Below, piece by piece: positions 26,644-36,227 of a DNA stretch of 64,000 nt. The notes under the pieces are model-generated. The model searched no databases. It was not told where the DNA came from and was given only the letters and a program-made list of their open reading frames with translations. Each line of letters starts with the position of its first letter. Position 1 is the first letter of the stretch. The translations under genes and the position numbers were made by a program. This DNA is from CAZLDI01 sp964558415 (GTDB taxonomy: Bacteria > Chloroflexota > Dehalococcoidia > SM23-28-2 > RBG-16-64-32), in contig CAZLDI010000011.1 of assembly GCA_964558415.1 (NCBI GenBank), positions 1-64,000 of the forward strand. The letters are read 5' to 3'.

Positions 26644-27564
26644 TCAAGCGAAGATAGCGATCGGGATCATCTGGATGGCTGGCCCTTCAATTTGCGTCTT
26701 CAGGGAAGGAATGCTCAGGCCGGATTGGGCCAATTCCTGGAAGCCATCCGAGAACTGCTTCACTACCTGATCTCCAAAGATGCCCAGGGGCGTCTTACGC
26801 AGCAGGCTGATTGGTTGGCCGTCAACGTCCGAAACGACTCGCGCGACCTTCCCGAGTACGCGGAATTCGCCATCGATTACATCGTTTAGGGTCGGATCGA
26901 CAAAGTAGCTCGGCTCGGCGGTCAGTACGACTGTAATGCCGGCGACGCCCTCGCCGATGAGATCCTCTGAGCCTTCTGAACTGACCGCCTCCAGAAGCGC
27001 TTCGATCTGTTTCTTGACCGGAGACGACCCCGACGCCTTTCGTGCCCCTTGGCCCGCTTTGCCTTGAGACGCTTGATCATTACTCTCAAGAGCTGTCATC
27101 AGCGGAATGAGCCGAGAAAAGCCAGTCAGCGTCGCCACCAGCGGCGAGCGGCGAAGTACGAGCTTCATCTCGACGAACTCGCCGGGAGCAATGTCAGTCA
27201 AGCCGCTCGCCTGAGTCGGCTCCTTCAATATCCCGTTCGCCTTAAGATGCTGCCGGAGGCGTGCAAAGAGCGACGTTGGCGTGTGCACTCGCTGTTCTGT
27301 TACAACTTGGGATTCCGTCTCCGACTTGGCCTTTTTCCCAGACGCCCCAAGAGATATGCCGAGGAGCGCGAATACGTTGCCAGTCCCGAGTTTCGCCTCC
27401 CCGCCGTGCTCCTTCGAGTCCATCGTGCCGGACGATATCTGGATCTCTTTTAGCTGGGAAAAGCCTCCCTCGTATGACGCCAGGGTGTCAAAGACGATGC
27501 GCTGGTTCAGGTATAGGGCCGCCGGCAGGTCTGACGGATCCATTGTCGTCTGTGTACTAGTCAT
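26644..27564 (-). CDS. DUF6414-like protein within the restriction operon
   Basis: A 306-residue soluble protein: 'LPAALYLNQRIVFDTLASYEGGF' (residues 13-35, in two parts), a central region 'DIAPGEFVEMKLVLRRSPL' and 'FGDQVVKQFSDGFQELA' near the end. The opening and overall plan resemble the DUF6414 family, whose function is unknown; I am only moderately sure of that assignment. It overlaps hsdS by eight bases and ends four bases before hsdR, so it is a co-transcribed passenger of the type I system. No nuclease or membrane motif is seen. Confidence 0.6.
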   Translation of the reverse strand: MTSTQTTMDPSDLPAALYLNQRIVFDTLASYEGGFSQLKEIQISSGTMDSKEHGGEAKLGTGNVFALLGISLGASGKKAKSETESQVVTEQRVHTPTSLFARLRQHLKANGILKEPTQASGLTDIAPGEFVEMKLVLRRSPLVATLTGFSRLIPLMTALESNDQASQGKAGQGARKASGSSPVKKQIEALLEAVSSEGSEDLIGEGVAGITVVLTAEPSYFVDPTLNDVIDGEFRVLGKVARVVSDVDGQPISLLRKTPLGIFGDQVVKQFSDGFQELAQSGLSIPSLKTQIEGPAIQMIPIAIFA

Positions 27565-28846
27565 TCGAAATCTCCACGGGTGGGCGCATTCTTATTCGTC
27601 CGCACAACAGGGCACTGGCCGTGGTGCCCTTTAGTTTTCCTAACTCCCGCAACTCATCTCCCTCCCCAATCGCCCGCGCCCTGACTGCTTCGAGTAGGCG
27701 CGCCATCTCATGCTGCTCTGAGACAGTGGGCAGTGACACCACGAGAGAGCGAAGACTGGTGGGATTGATGTTGGCCTGACTCGCGCCCTTTGTAGCCATT
27801 CGGCGAAGCGCGTTCTGTGTCGCTCGGTGATTCAGAAAGCTGATCAGCCACCACGGGTCTGCCCGGCGTGGATCAGTCCTTAGCCGAAGCAGGTAGGACG
27901 CGAACGAGAGGTCACCGGCAATGTCGCGCACGATGGCGACTTTGCCAACCAGGTCGATGCTGTTGGTCCGGTTGAAGAGAATGTCGCCGCGCTGCAACAG
28001 TAGTGCCGTCCGCTCGTTGTCTGGGAGAACGCCTCGACTCAGTTCCCCATCGCGAACCTCGCCGTCACCAATATTCTTCATGCCCAATATCGGAATTCCA
28101 CCGGGTGCGTCCGACGCCGGTACGTTGGTCCCATAGTCCACAGCGCTGAGCACATCCCCCAACCGCACCACGTCCCAGCACGCCGGGATCGTGCCGATGC
28201 CGGGCACCTGCTTCCACTCCGTGTGCCAGCCGGGGACGCCGCGCGTCAGCAGCTCGCTGAGCAGCGCCGTGCGCAGCCGCTCCGTCGCCGCGATCACGGC
28301 CTCCGTCTTCTCGATCGCCGCGTCGATGGCGTCGAGCACCTCGGCGATACGGCGCTGTTCGTCGAGCGGCGGAACCGGGAAGGGGAGTGCATCGAATTGG
28401 TCAAGGTTTAGGCGCACACGATTCGTGGTACCGTCACTCACCGACTCACAGAGATGCCAGAACATAGGTAGCGAGACAAGGTGGTCGAGATAACGGGAGT
28501 CGGCGGCATCGGCGGAGATGTCGTAGACAGGAAAGTCGGTGGTCACCAGGGCTCCATCGAGCGTCGACGGAACGAAGCCGCATGCGCCATTCCTCGCATC
28601 AATCTTCGAGATTATGAACTGCCCGGCACGAACCTGAACTTGGTTCGGACTTAGGATTTCTCGACGTCGAAAGGCGTCAAGGCGGCGCTCGACAACACCT
28701 CGATGTCGAACGCGTACAGTGACCTGCCGAACGCCATCATGGCCGTTCACGACGATTGGCGTACCGGAACGCTTCGCGAACGATCCCCAAGGACGAAGTT
28801 CCCAGTCTGCAGGGCGTGGACCCCATAGGGTTGGCCTATCGGGCAT
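27557..28846 (-). CDS. hsdS: Type I restriction specificity subunit (full length)
   Basis: A 429-residue HsdS with two target recognition domains. Conserved spacer helices are seen after each: 'VPPLDEQRRIAEVLDAIDAA' with a long coiled coil at about residues 155-200, and 'SEQHEMARLLEAVRARA' at about 375-395. It directs both methylation and cleavage to a bipartite DNA site. Its ATG overlaps a 20-codon reading frame ending ELGYAR-stop that copies the hsdM tail. Confidence 0.92.
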   Translation of the reverse strand: MPDRPTLWGPRPADWELRPWGSFAKRSGTPIVVNGHDGVRQVTVRVRHRGVVERRLDAFRRREILSPNQVQVRAGQFIISKIDARNGACGFVPSTLDGALVTTDFPVYDISADAADSRYLDHLVSLPMFWHLCESVSDGTTNRVRLNLDQFDALPFPVPPLDEQRRIAEVLDAIDAAIEKTEAVIAATERLRTALLSELLTRGVPGWHTEWKQVPGIGTIPACWDVVRLGDVLSAVDYGTNVPASDAPGGIPILGMKNIGDGEVRDGELSRGVLPDNERTALLLQRGDILFNRTNSIDLVGKVAIVRDIAGDLSFASYLLRLRTDPRRADPWWLISFLNHRATQNALRRMATKGASQANINPTSLRSLVVSLPTVSEQHEMARLLEAVRARAIGEGDELRELGKLKGTTASALLCGRIRMRPPVEISND

Positions 28847-28898
28847 ACCCTAGCTCCACCAGCAGCTCGTTCACGCTCAGCGCGTCGCCCGTCTCCAT
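28836..28898 (-). repeat. hsdM 3'-tail copy next to hsdS
   Basis: Twenty codons, METGDALSVNELLVELGYAR then stop, reproduce the end of HsdM (...LLAELGYAR-stop). The stop overlaps the hsdS start exactly as a native hsdM-hsdS junction would. The true hsdM end is 2.1 kb away at 31012. Confidence 0.7.
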
Positions 28899-28905
28899 CA
28901 GATTG

Positions 28906-29175
28906 TCACTCGGTCCCGCCGCCGGCCGCTTCCTTCGCCGCGGCCCTCACGGCCCGCTTGGCCTCCGCGTAGAACCGCGGCGTTTTCAACGTCTCCGCGA
29001 GCCGCCGCGCGCTGGTCAGATACATGTCCGTGGCCAGCGCGCTGCGCTGCGCGCTGCCGTGCTCCGCGATCACTTCTATCGGCACCCCGGTCTCCGCCGC
29101 CAGCTCCGACAGCGACGCTTCGCCGCTGGCGTGCCGTTGCGCGGCCCACTGCAGAAGCAAATTCCTCGTCTCCAC
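28906..29175 (-). CDS. Small helical protein, unknown
   Basis: An 89-residue protein with no family I recognise. It is helical and charged, with a possible helix-turn-helix-like segment 'LSELAAETGVPIEVIAEHG' at about residues 22-40 and a basic C-terminus. The GTG at 29175 lies 2 bases after the DUF2442 stop and behind an 'aggaagg' binding site; a GTG at 29202 is the alternative. It is the last gene of a three-gene cassette (DUF4160, DUF2442, this) placed between hsdM-tail copies. Its small size and position allow an antitoxin or regulator role, but that is a guess. Confidence 0.6.
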   Translation of the reverse strand: METRNLLLQWAAQRHASGEASLSELAAETGVPIEVIAEHGSAQRSALATDMYLTSARRLAETLKTPRFYAEAKRAVRAAAKEAAGGGTE

Positions 29176-29177
29176 TC

Positions 29178-29477
29178 TCAGGCCTTCCTCGATGCCAGCC
29201 ACTTCTTGAGCGACTCCTGGCTCTCGCCCGAGCGCCTTCCAGCGAGCAAACTCTCAATGCTGATGTCCTCGTCAAGGCCGTCCCAGTGGATACCCTCACC
29301 GTTGCCTATCAGCCGCCAGCGGTCGCGTTCCTGGGGGGTGCCATGCATCAGCCTGGGGAACCATGCCAGCGGCACAGAGACGGACCGTCCGTCACTCAGC
29401 TCGACGCTTAGCGTGTCGTCGGTCACGGTCACCCGTCCCGCATTCGGGACTTCCATCTCAACTCTCGAAGTAGTCAT
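29178..29477 (-). CDS. DUF2442 domain protein
   Basis: A 99-residue protein; 'VTVTDDTLSVELSDGRSVSVPLAWFPRL' (about residues 14-41, in parts) is the DUF2442 signature, and the C-terminus 'DEDISIESLLAGR' also fits. The family is paired with DUF4160 genes in many bacteria, often in mobile DNA, in a toxin-antitoxin-like arrangement whose biochemistry is unproven. The ATG at 29477 lies inside the end of the DUF4160 gene (20-base overlap), so the two are translationally coupled. Confidence 0.8.
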   Translation of the reverse strand: MTTSRVEMEVPNAGRVTVTDDTLSVELSDGRSVSVPLAWFPRLMHGTPQERDRWRLIGNGEGIHWDGLDEDISIESLLAGRRSGESQESLKKWLASRKA

Positions 29478-29694
29478 TCCACGCCTCCAATAGCTTTCCT
29501 TGATTATCCGCCACAATCTGTTCGATCGTTCGCAGTTCGGCAGCGCGGAACCCGATGTTGCTTTCCAGTCGCACCGGGTCCAGCCATACCTTTGCCACGC
29601 TGTCATCACGCTCGACATGGACGTGTCGCGGCTCGCCGCGGTCTCCCGAGTAGAAGAACAACCTGTACGGCCCCGATCGCAGCACAGTGGGCAT
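29458..29694 (-). CDS. DUF4160 domain protein
   Basis: A 78-residue protein starting MPTVLRSGPYRLFFYS and continuing 'GDRGEPRHVHVERDD', a textbook DUF4160 opening with conserved His and Glu residues. It overlaps the DUF2442 gene. An ATG nine bases upstream (29703) is possible, but the family usually begins at MPTVLR. Function unknown; a compact toxin-like partner of DUF2442 is the common speculation. Confidence 0.82.
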   Translation of the reverse strand: MPTVLRSGPYRLFFYSGDRGEPRHVHVERDDSVAKVWLDPVRLESNIGFRAAELRTIEQIVADNQGKLLEAWNDYFES

Positions 29695-29697
29695 TAG

Positions 29698-29728
29698 GCG
29701 CATACCCCAGCTCCGCCAGCAGTCCGTT
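29698..29728 (-). repeat. hsdM 3'-tail copy between Fic and DUF4160
   Basis: The 25-base run gcgcataccccagctccgcc plus agcag matches the end of hsdM (31017-31041) exactly. In frame it would read LLAELGYA, but the HsdM stop is not preserved; the sequence changes right there and runs into the DUF4160 start. The copy at 28836 shares a further 15-20 bases beyond. Confidence 0.7.
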
Positions 29729-29742
29729 CAGGCTCGCGACAC

Positions 29743-30909
29743 TCACAGCGGTTCTGTCCCTTCGGTCAATATCTGTAGATAAGGGTCGTAGGCGAAGACG
29801 CGGTTGCGCCGGCGTCCGGTGAACTCCTTCGCGATACCGAGCGACTCCAGTGCCTTCATGCCGCTGCCGACGGTAGGAAAAGTCAGGCCGGTTCTCTCCT
29901 GTACCTGGCTAAGAGTGATGAGCGGCCGCTCCCGCAGGGCAGCGAGCACGCGCAGGGCGGTGGAGGCACCCCGGCCCAGCCGCTGCAACGTGGCCTCGTC
30001 CATCTGGATCTGCGCTACCAGGCGTCGTGCCGTCTGTACAGCACCGTTCGCCGTGGCTTCAACGCCTTCAAGGAAGAAGTCCAGCCACACTTCCCAGTCC
30101 CCTTCAGTGCGTACGAGGTCCAGCAACCGGTAGTACTCGCCTCGCTGCTGCTTGAAGTAAAGGCTGAGGTAAAGCAGTGGCTGAGACAGCGCCCCGCCGT
30201 CATGCAATAGCAGCGCGATCAAGAGGCGCCCCACGCGTCCGTTGCCGTCGAGGAACGGGTGGATCGTTTCGAACTGAACGTGCGCAAGAGCGGCATTCAG
30301 CAGAACGGAGGATGGAGACTCTTCCTTGTGGATGAAGCGCTCAAGGGCTGCCATGCACGCCTCAACGGCGTCCGGCGGTGGCGGCACGAAGTGGGCGTTT
30401 CCGGGTCGCGTCCCGCCGATCCAGTTCTGCGAGCCACGGAACTCTCCGGGCAATTTCTCACTGCCCCTTCCCCGAGAAAGCAGCTCCGCATGGATTTCGC
30501 GGAGGAGGCGATTGGAGATTGGGAAGCCGTTCCTGAGGCGCGTCATCCCATGCTCAAGCGCGCGGACGTAGTTCGAGACCTCGATGACGTCTTCGGGGAA
30601 TGGCGCCCCAGGCGCCTCGGGCAACTCGAAAAGCAGCAGGTCCGACAGAGAGGACTGCGTTCCTTCGATCTGTGATGAGAGAACCGCTTCGCGCCTCACG
30701 TAGGCGTAGAGGAACAGATCCGGGTCAGGCAAGAGAAGAGTAATACTGTCGAGCCTGCCCAGAGCCAGCGTGGCTCGTTCCAGCAAGCGCTGACGCTCGC
30801 CGGTGATGTGCAGCGGCGGCTGGGGCGGCAGCGGAAGAGGCACGAACGATTCGACCCGCTCGCCGCCGATAACTGACAGACGGTAATCGCCGGTTACCCC
30901 TCGCTTCAT
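29743..30909 (-). CDS. Fic-family AMP transferase-like protein
   Basis: A 388-residue Fic protein with the active-site motif HPFLDGNGRVGR at about residues 217-228 (catalytic His first) and an N-terminal inhibitory helix motif SSQIEG at about 78-83. This is the class II arrangement, in which its own Glu restrains AMP transfer. The C-terminus (about 320-388) is a winged-helix DNA-binding domain, as in self-regulating Fic proteins. The family start MKRGVTG at 30909 is chosen; an upstream ATG at 30951 is possible. It sits between hsdM and hsdS in the same direction, flanked by hsdM-tail copies. Confidence 0.9.
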   Translation of the reverse strand: MKRGVTGDYRLSVIGGERVESFVPLPLPPQPPLHITGERQRLLERATLALGRLDSITLLLPDPDLFLYAYVRREAVLSSQIEGTQSSLSDLLLFELPEAPGAPFPEDVIEVSNYVRALEHGMTRLRNGFPISNRLLREIHAELLSRGRGSEKLPGEFRGSQNWIGGTRPGNAHFVPPPPDAVEACMAALERFIHKEESPSSVLLNAALAHVQFETIHPFLDGNGRVGRLLIALLLHDGGALSQPLLYLSLYFKQQRGEYYRLLDLVRTEGDWEVWLDFFLEGVEATANGAVQTARRLVAQIQMDEATLQRLGRGASTALRVLAALRERPLITLSQVQERTGLTFPTVGSGMKALESLGIAKEFTGRRRNRVFAYDPYLQILTEGTEPL

Positions 30910-30959
30910 CGGCCGGTAGTCCTTATACAACCATGCTTGAATAAGATGCATCGTTATTA

Positions 30960-31011
30960 AAACATATGGGCCATGCTTTTAACAAGCTTGGCCCGGCCCT
31001 TTCAATATGTT

Positions 31012-31012
<1 letters not shown>
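30960..31012. promoter_or_regulatory. AT-rich inverted repeat between hsdM and Fic
   Basis: Perfect 8-bp arms aaacatat (30960-30967) and atatgttt (31005-31012) with ggcc/ggcc pairs inside. This AT-rich patch stands out against high-GC surroundings and lies just upstream of the Fic gene. It may be an operator for the Fic winged helix, or a terminator for hsdM. Confidence 0.4.
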
Positions 31013-32526
<1,514 letters not shown>

Positions 32527-32535
32527 GTTCGCCTC

Positions 32536-33120
32536 CTATCTCCTGTTCGCCAGCTCGCGGACAAGCGCTGCGCGTACCGCTGTTCGGCGCTGGTCGGCCG
32601 CTTCACGCGCCGACCAGTATGCGCGCTCAGATGCCTCGATCATTTCAGTGAGCTGTCGCAGACGCCGCCGGTCCGGTACAGGAACCTGCAGGCGCGAAAC
32701 GGCCGACGGGGGCAGCGATGCGATCGTGGCACTGCCCAGCATTCGAGACTCCAGGTCCCTACGGCCTTGCGGGGACGTTAGAAACCACCACAGGTAGATC
32801 CCCAGATCGGCGTCGTGAGGATGAACTACCACGAGAGTCGAGTTGGCTATCGCGGGCCCCAGTTCAGGGGGGATGTATGCCGCTTTGACAGATGTCGACT
32901 TCCCTGTCACGATCACGTCGTATGCACGAAGTAAGTGCTTTTCGGTCATTTCGTTCTGAGGGATCGAGACGCGGGGGAGGGGACAAGAGAGCCGGTCGTC
33001 GCCAATATCGCCTCCGCTGATCAAGGCGACCAGGCGGTCGCCCGGCCGGCCGGCCGCGGAGCGGCCGCTCCGGCTGGGCCCGGTTCTAACGTCGGCTATT
33101 TCGCCTAGGGGCCGGCTCAT
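32536..33120 (-). CDS. Half-length HsdS-like specificity protein
   Basis: A 194-residue protein with one target recognition domain and one spacer helix: 'KHLLRAYDVIVTGKSTSVKAAYIP' (in parts) and the C-terminal 'LQVPVPDRRRLRQLTEMIEASE' helix. That is half of a normal HsdS. It is the first gene of the operon, directly before hsdM, while a full hsdS lies at 27557. It could dimerise to give a palindromic target, modulate the full subunit, or belong to a self-guarding variant. A CDS start ATG at 33120 is supported by the frame. Confidence 0.75.
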   Translation of the reverse strand: MSRPLGEIADVRTGPSRSGRSAAGRPGDRLVALISGGDIGDDRLSCPLPRVSIPQNEMTEKHLLRAYDVIVTGKSTSVKAAYIPPELGPAIANSTLVVVHPHDADLGIYLWWFLTSPQGRRDLESRMLGSATIASLPPSAVSRLQVPVPDRRRLRQLTEMIEASERAYWSAREAADQRRTAVRAALVRELANRR

Positions 33121-33240
33121 GTGGGCAGAATATCACCTCGCCTATGCCATGTCAAACAGTTGGCGCGGATGGTAGAAACGAGGGCGCGTGCGTCAGCGGC
33201 CAGCAAACCCACGCGGACAGCGGTGTTGGGTGGGCGGAGA

Positions 33241-34403
33241 GGGCGGGTTTGCAGGGCCCAATGCCAGCGCACACAACCTCGCGCGTCAGACTCTTCGGGC
33301 GTGACACCGACGTTGGAGGTGGGAAACCCGCCCCTACGGGTTGGGGGGTGGGTATGGGGTGCGCCGAAGGGGGAGGGCGGGTTTGCAGGCCCCGATGCCA
33401 GCGCAAACGACCTCGCGCGTCAGACTGTCCGGGGGTGACACCAACGTTCGAGCTGAGGAACCCGCCCCTACGGGTTGGGGGTGGGTGTGGGGCGCACGCG
33501 GTCGGGATGACGGGGGAGGGGGTGCGTGGAAGGGGAGAGGGCGGGTTGGTGCGTGTTGGGTCAGAGGGCGGGTGCGGTACGGGGTCGCGGTTGGTTGTTC
33601 GGGCGCGTGGGGGGTGCTGCCAACGTTGGGGCTGGGAAACCGGCCCCTACGCTAGGGCGCGGCAAGCATGCGCCCCTACGTGTCTCCGGTCGGGATGACG
33701 GTTGTGGTGGAGGTGTTGGGTGGGTGGAAGGGGGAGAGGGCGGGTTCGCAGGCCCCGCCGCCAACGCAAACAACCTTGCGCGTCAGGGTCTTCGGGGGTG
33801 ACGCCAACGTTGGGGGTGAGGAACCCGCCCCTACGTGTTGGGGGTCGGGTGTGGGGCGCACGCGGTCGGGATGACGGGGGGTGGGCGGAAGGGAGAGGGC
33901 GGGTTTGCAGGCGCCGATGGCGGGCCAAACGACCTCGCGCGTCAGGCTCTGCGGGGGTGACGCCAGCGTTGGAGCTGGGAAACCCGCCCCTACGTGTCTG
34001 CGGTCGGGATGACGGGGGGATGTTGGGCGGGTGGAAGGGGGAGGGCGGGTTTGCGAACCGCGCTGGCGGGCCGAACAACCTCGCGCGTCAGGTGCTGCGG
34101 GGGTGACACCGACGTTGGAGGTGAGGAACCCGCCGCTACGGGTCTGCGGTCGGGATGTTGGGTGGGCGGAAGGGGGAGGGCGGGTTTGCAGGCCCGGTGG
34201 TGGGGCGAACGACCTCGCGCGTCAGGGTCTCCGGCGGGGACGGCAACGTTGGGGCCGAGAAACCCGCCCTTACGTGTTGGGGGGCGGGTGTTGCGTGCGC
34301 GGAAGGGAGGGGGCGGGTTTGCAGGCCCCGATGCCAGCGCAAACGACCTCGCGCGTCAGACTCTTCGGGGGTGACACCGACGTTCGGGCTGAGGAACCCG
34401 CCC
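33241..34403 (+). repeat. Array of eight 93-bp terminally inverted elements
   Basis: Units at about 33241-33333, 33375-33467, 33539-33651 (degenerate), 33738-33830, 33897-33989, 34043-34135, 34178-34269 and 34311-34403. Seven have a fixed length of 92-93 bases. Each starts gggcgggttt and ends aaacccgccc (10-bp inverted ends), with conserved internal blocks 'acctcgcgcgtcag' and 'cgggggtgac'. Units differ by up to about 25% between ends. Spacers of about 40-70 bases are G-rich with 'gggtggg' and 'cggtcgggatgacgg'. Open frames through the array are artefacts. The whole 33121-34515 stretch holds no supported gene. Confidence 0.85.
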
Positions 34404-34491
34404 CTACGCTAGGGCGCGGCAAGCATGCGCCCCTACGTGTCTGCGGTCGGGATGACGGGTGGTGGAGGTGTTGGGTGGGCGAAAGGGGGGA

Positions 34492-34513
34492 GGGCGGGTT
34501 TGCAAACCCGCCC
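34492..34513. repeat. Solo palindrome of the 93-bp element
   Basis: gggcgggtttgcaaacccgccc, a 22-base near-perfect palindrome equal to the two ends of the 93-bp element joined without its interior, is written here in halves: gggcgggtttg and caaacccgccc. Similar solo forms lie at 36207-36226, 38714-38734, 47445-47467 and 47683-47703. Confidence 0.75.
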
Positions 34514-34515
34514 TC

Positions 34516-34724
34516 ACGGGTGGGTGGCCCACATGTCGAGGCGGACGTAGTCGGCGACGAAGGGGGGCCGTGGCGGGCGATGGTCTCGCGGATGACGGCG
34601 CGGAGGAAGTCGTCCTGGAGCGCGGGCGGGAGGGCGGCGACGTGGCGCTGGAGGATGACGGTGCGCAGGTAGAGGGCGGCGTCGTCTTCGACGTCGAACG
34701 GGACGCCGGAGGGGAAGAGCGAGG
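34516..34724 (-). pseudogene. Methyltransferase 3'-end fragment, copy 1
   Basis: About 66 codons equal to the end of the intact methyltransferase at 36228: 'FPSGVPFDVEDDAALYLRTV' and 'FVADYVRLDMWATHP', with a few conservative changes (A/V, I/M, H/R). The frame is intact in this fragment, but there is no upstream part. Similarity begins in the 3' flank, including the solo palindrome and 'acgggtgggtggccca'. Confidence 0.8.
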
Positions 34725-34839
34725 GATGGGCAGCGCAACAGCGTCCCCCCAGTCTCTCGACTGTGGTGACCCATGCTCACTTGCTGAAGGCAAACGTGTC
34801 AAGGAGCATCTCACAACCCGAAGCGTTGCGCGCCCCCGG

Positions 34840-35688
34840 CTAGCGCGGCCCGGCGGTGAACAGATCGTTGACCTCGTCTGCACTCAACGCGCGGTCCCAG
34901 ATCGTCACCTCGTCAATGGCACCCGGCAGGAAGTCCACTCCCTCACGGGCGAGGTTTGTGAACCCCGCGATGTACAGGTCCCGGCCGTAATCGGTGATCG
35001 AACCGCTTGCGGGGACACTCGCTGCGAGCGCACCGTCGACATACAGCCGCACCTCGGAGCCGTCGAACGTACCCACCAGGTAATACAGGCGGCCGGGCGT
35101 CCAGCCGGCGTAGTCCGTAGAAGCGATTTGGCCGTCCACCGCGACCCAGAAGCCGAAATGGCCTTCACCTCGGTACTCAGTCCCGGTGACCCCCAGGTGA
35201 TATTGATAGTAGGGGTCGGAATGGCTGGTGTACCCCTTGTCCACAAGACCGTTGTTGCCGGCGCCGACAAAGTCGACGGCGTTCCACCAGGCCGACACCG
35301 TGATGGCGTTCGCCGGATTGAGGTCCGGCGCGTCAGCCACCTGGAATGCATCGTCTGTCCCATCCATCGCGGCGGCGCCATTTACGAACGCGGCTCCGCC
35401 GATGACGGTCGCGTCGTGACCGTTTCCGGTCACATCGGTCGCATTGCCGTCGAATGTCCATTGCGCTACCGGTCCGTCGCTCTCTGTCCCAGAGCGCGGC
35501 GTGCCTGTCTCGCTGCTCGCTGTGGGAGTCGACGGGTTCCGCAACTCCCCGGCCTGATGGTCGTCGCCCCCGTCACATTGGCTGAGGGCCAGCAAGAGGA
35601 TCAGCAGCGCCAGACCGATCGCCGCCCCAATCGGGACGAGGATTCGAAGCCGTTGGCTGCGGGTCTCGGGGGACTGTTCAGTTGACAC
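34840..35688 (-). CDS. Membrane-anchored LamG (concanavalin A-like) domain protein
   Basis: A 282-residue protein. An N-terminal cytoplasmic stretch with RSQRLR is followed by a hydrophobic helix (about residues 15-36), ending near Cys38, then a Ser/Thr/Gly-rich linker. Residues about 73-278 form a LamG/Laminin_G_3 beta-sandwich: 'VAQWTFDGNATDVTGNGHDA', 'FQVADAPDLNPANAITVSAW', 'RLYVDGALAASVP' and the ending 'GAIDEVTIWDRALSADEVNDLF'. Such domains bind carbohydrate or protein ligands at the cell surface. The gene lies between two broken copies of a methyltransferase 3' end, so it looks like an inserted cassette of about 1 kb. Confidence 0.82.
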   Translation of the reverse strand: MSTEQSPETRSQRLRILVPIGAAIGLALLILLLALSQCDGGDDHQAGELRNPSTPTASSETGTPRSGTESDGPVAQWTFDGNATDVTGNGHDATVIGGAAFVNGAAAMDGTDDAFQVADAPDLNPANAITVSAWWNAVDFVGAGNNGLVDKGYTSHSDPYYQYHLGVTGTEYRGEGHFGFWVAVDGQIASTDYAGWTPGRLYYLVGTFDGSEVRLYVDGALAASVPASGSITDYGRDLYIAGFTNLAREGVDFLPGAIDEVTIWDRALSADEVNDLFTAGPR

Positions 35689-35737
35689 GGCGCCTCCTCT
35701 CGCATCGCTTCAGAGCACTGGGTCAATCATAAATCAA

Positions 35738-35918
35738 CTGGATGTCGAGGCGGACGTAGTCGGCGATGAAGGGGGCCGTGGCGGGCGATGGTCTCGCGGA
35801 TGACGGCGCGGAGGAAGTCGCCCTAGAGCGCGGGCGGGAGGGTGGTGACGTGGCGCTGGAGGATGATGGTGCGCAGGTAGAGGACGGCATCGTCTTCGGC
35901 GTCGAACGGGACGCCGGG
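35738..35918 (-). pseudogene. Methyltransferase 3'-end fragment, copy 2
   Basis: Matches the same terminal part of the gene at 36228 but is more decayed: one Gln codon is a stop (tag), and a base is missing in the 'RHGPPF' region, which shifts the frame. The last four codons are replaced by unrelated sequence. A 93-bp element begins within about ten bases of its upstream end. Confidence 0.8.
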
Positions 35919-35925
35919 AGAGAGA

Positions 35926-36018
35926 GGGCGGGTTTGCCAACGCGGCTGGCAGGCCACGCAATCTCGCGCGTCAGAGTCTGCGGGGGTGACGCGAACGTTC
36001 GAGCTGAGAAACCCGCCC
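35926..36018 (+). repeat. 93-bp terminally inverted element
   Basis: Starts gggcgggttt and ends aaacccgccc, exact length 93. Same family as the array at 33241. It adjoins methyltransferase fragment copy 2. Confidence 0.8.
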
Positions 36019-36065
36019 CTACGTGTCTGCGGTCGGGATTACGGTTGGGGTGCGCGGAAGGGAGA

Positions 36066-36158
36066 GGGCGGGTTTGCGGGCCCCGCTGCCAGCGCGAACA
36101 ACCTCGGGCGTCAGACTCTTCGGGGGTGACACCAGCGTTGGAGGTGAGAAACCCGCCC
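36066..36158 (+). repeat. 93-bp terminally inverted element
   Basis: Another 93-base unit with the same 10-bp inverted ends. A solo palindrome (36207-36226) follows between it and the intact methyltransferase gene. Confidence 0.8.
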
Positions 36159-36227
36159 CTACGAGTTGGGGGGCGGGATGACGGTGTTGGGTGCGCGGAA
36201 GGGAGAGGGCGGGTTTGAAACCCGCAA

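Noticed and set aside
25683..26657. 324-residue plus-strand protein
   Set aside because: Antisense to hsdR; no recognisable domain.
33241..34403. CRISPR-like array
   Set aside because: Units are 92-93 bases with inverted ends, not 25-40-base repeats with unique spacers, and no cas genes are present.
34031..34672. 213-residue Gly/Arg-rich protein
   Set aside because: It runs through the 93-bp repeat array and a pseudogene fragment.
34459..35685. 408-residue plus-strand protein over the LamG gene
   Set aside because: LamG on the minus strand has clear domain motifs; the plus-strand frame spans a pseudogene fragment and has none.
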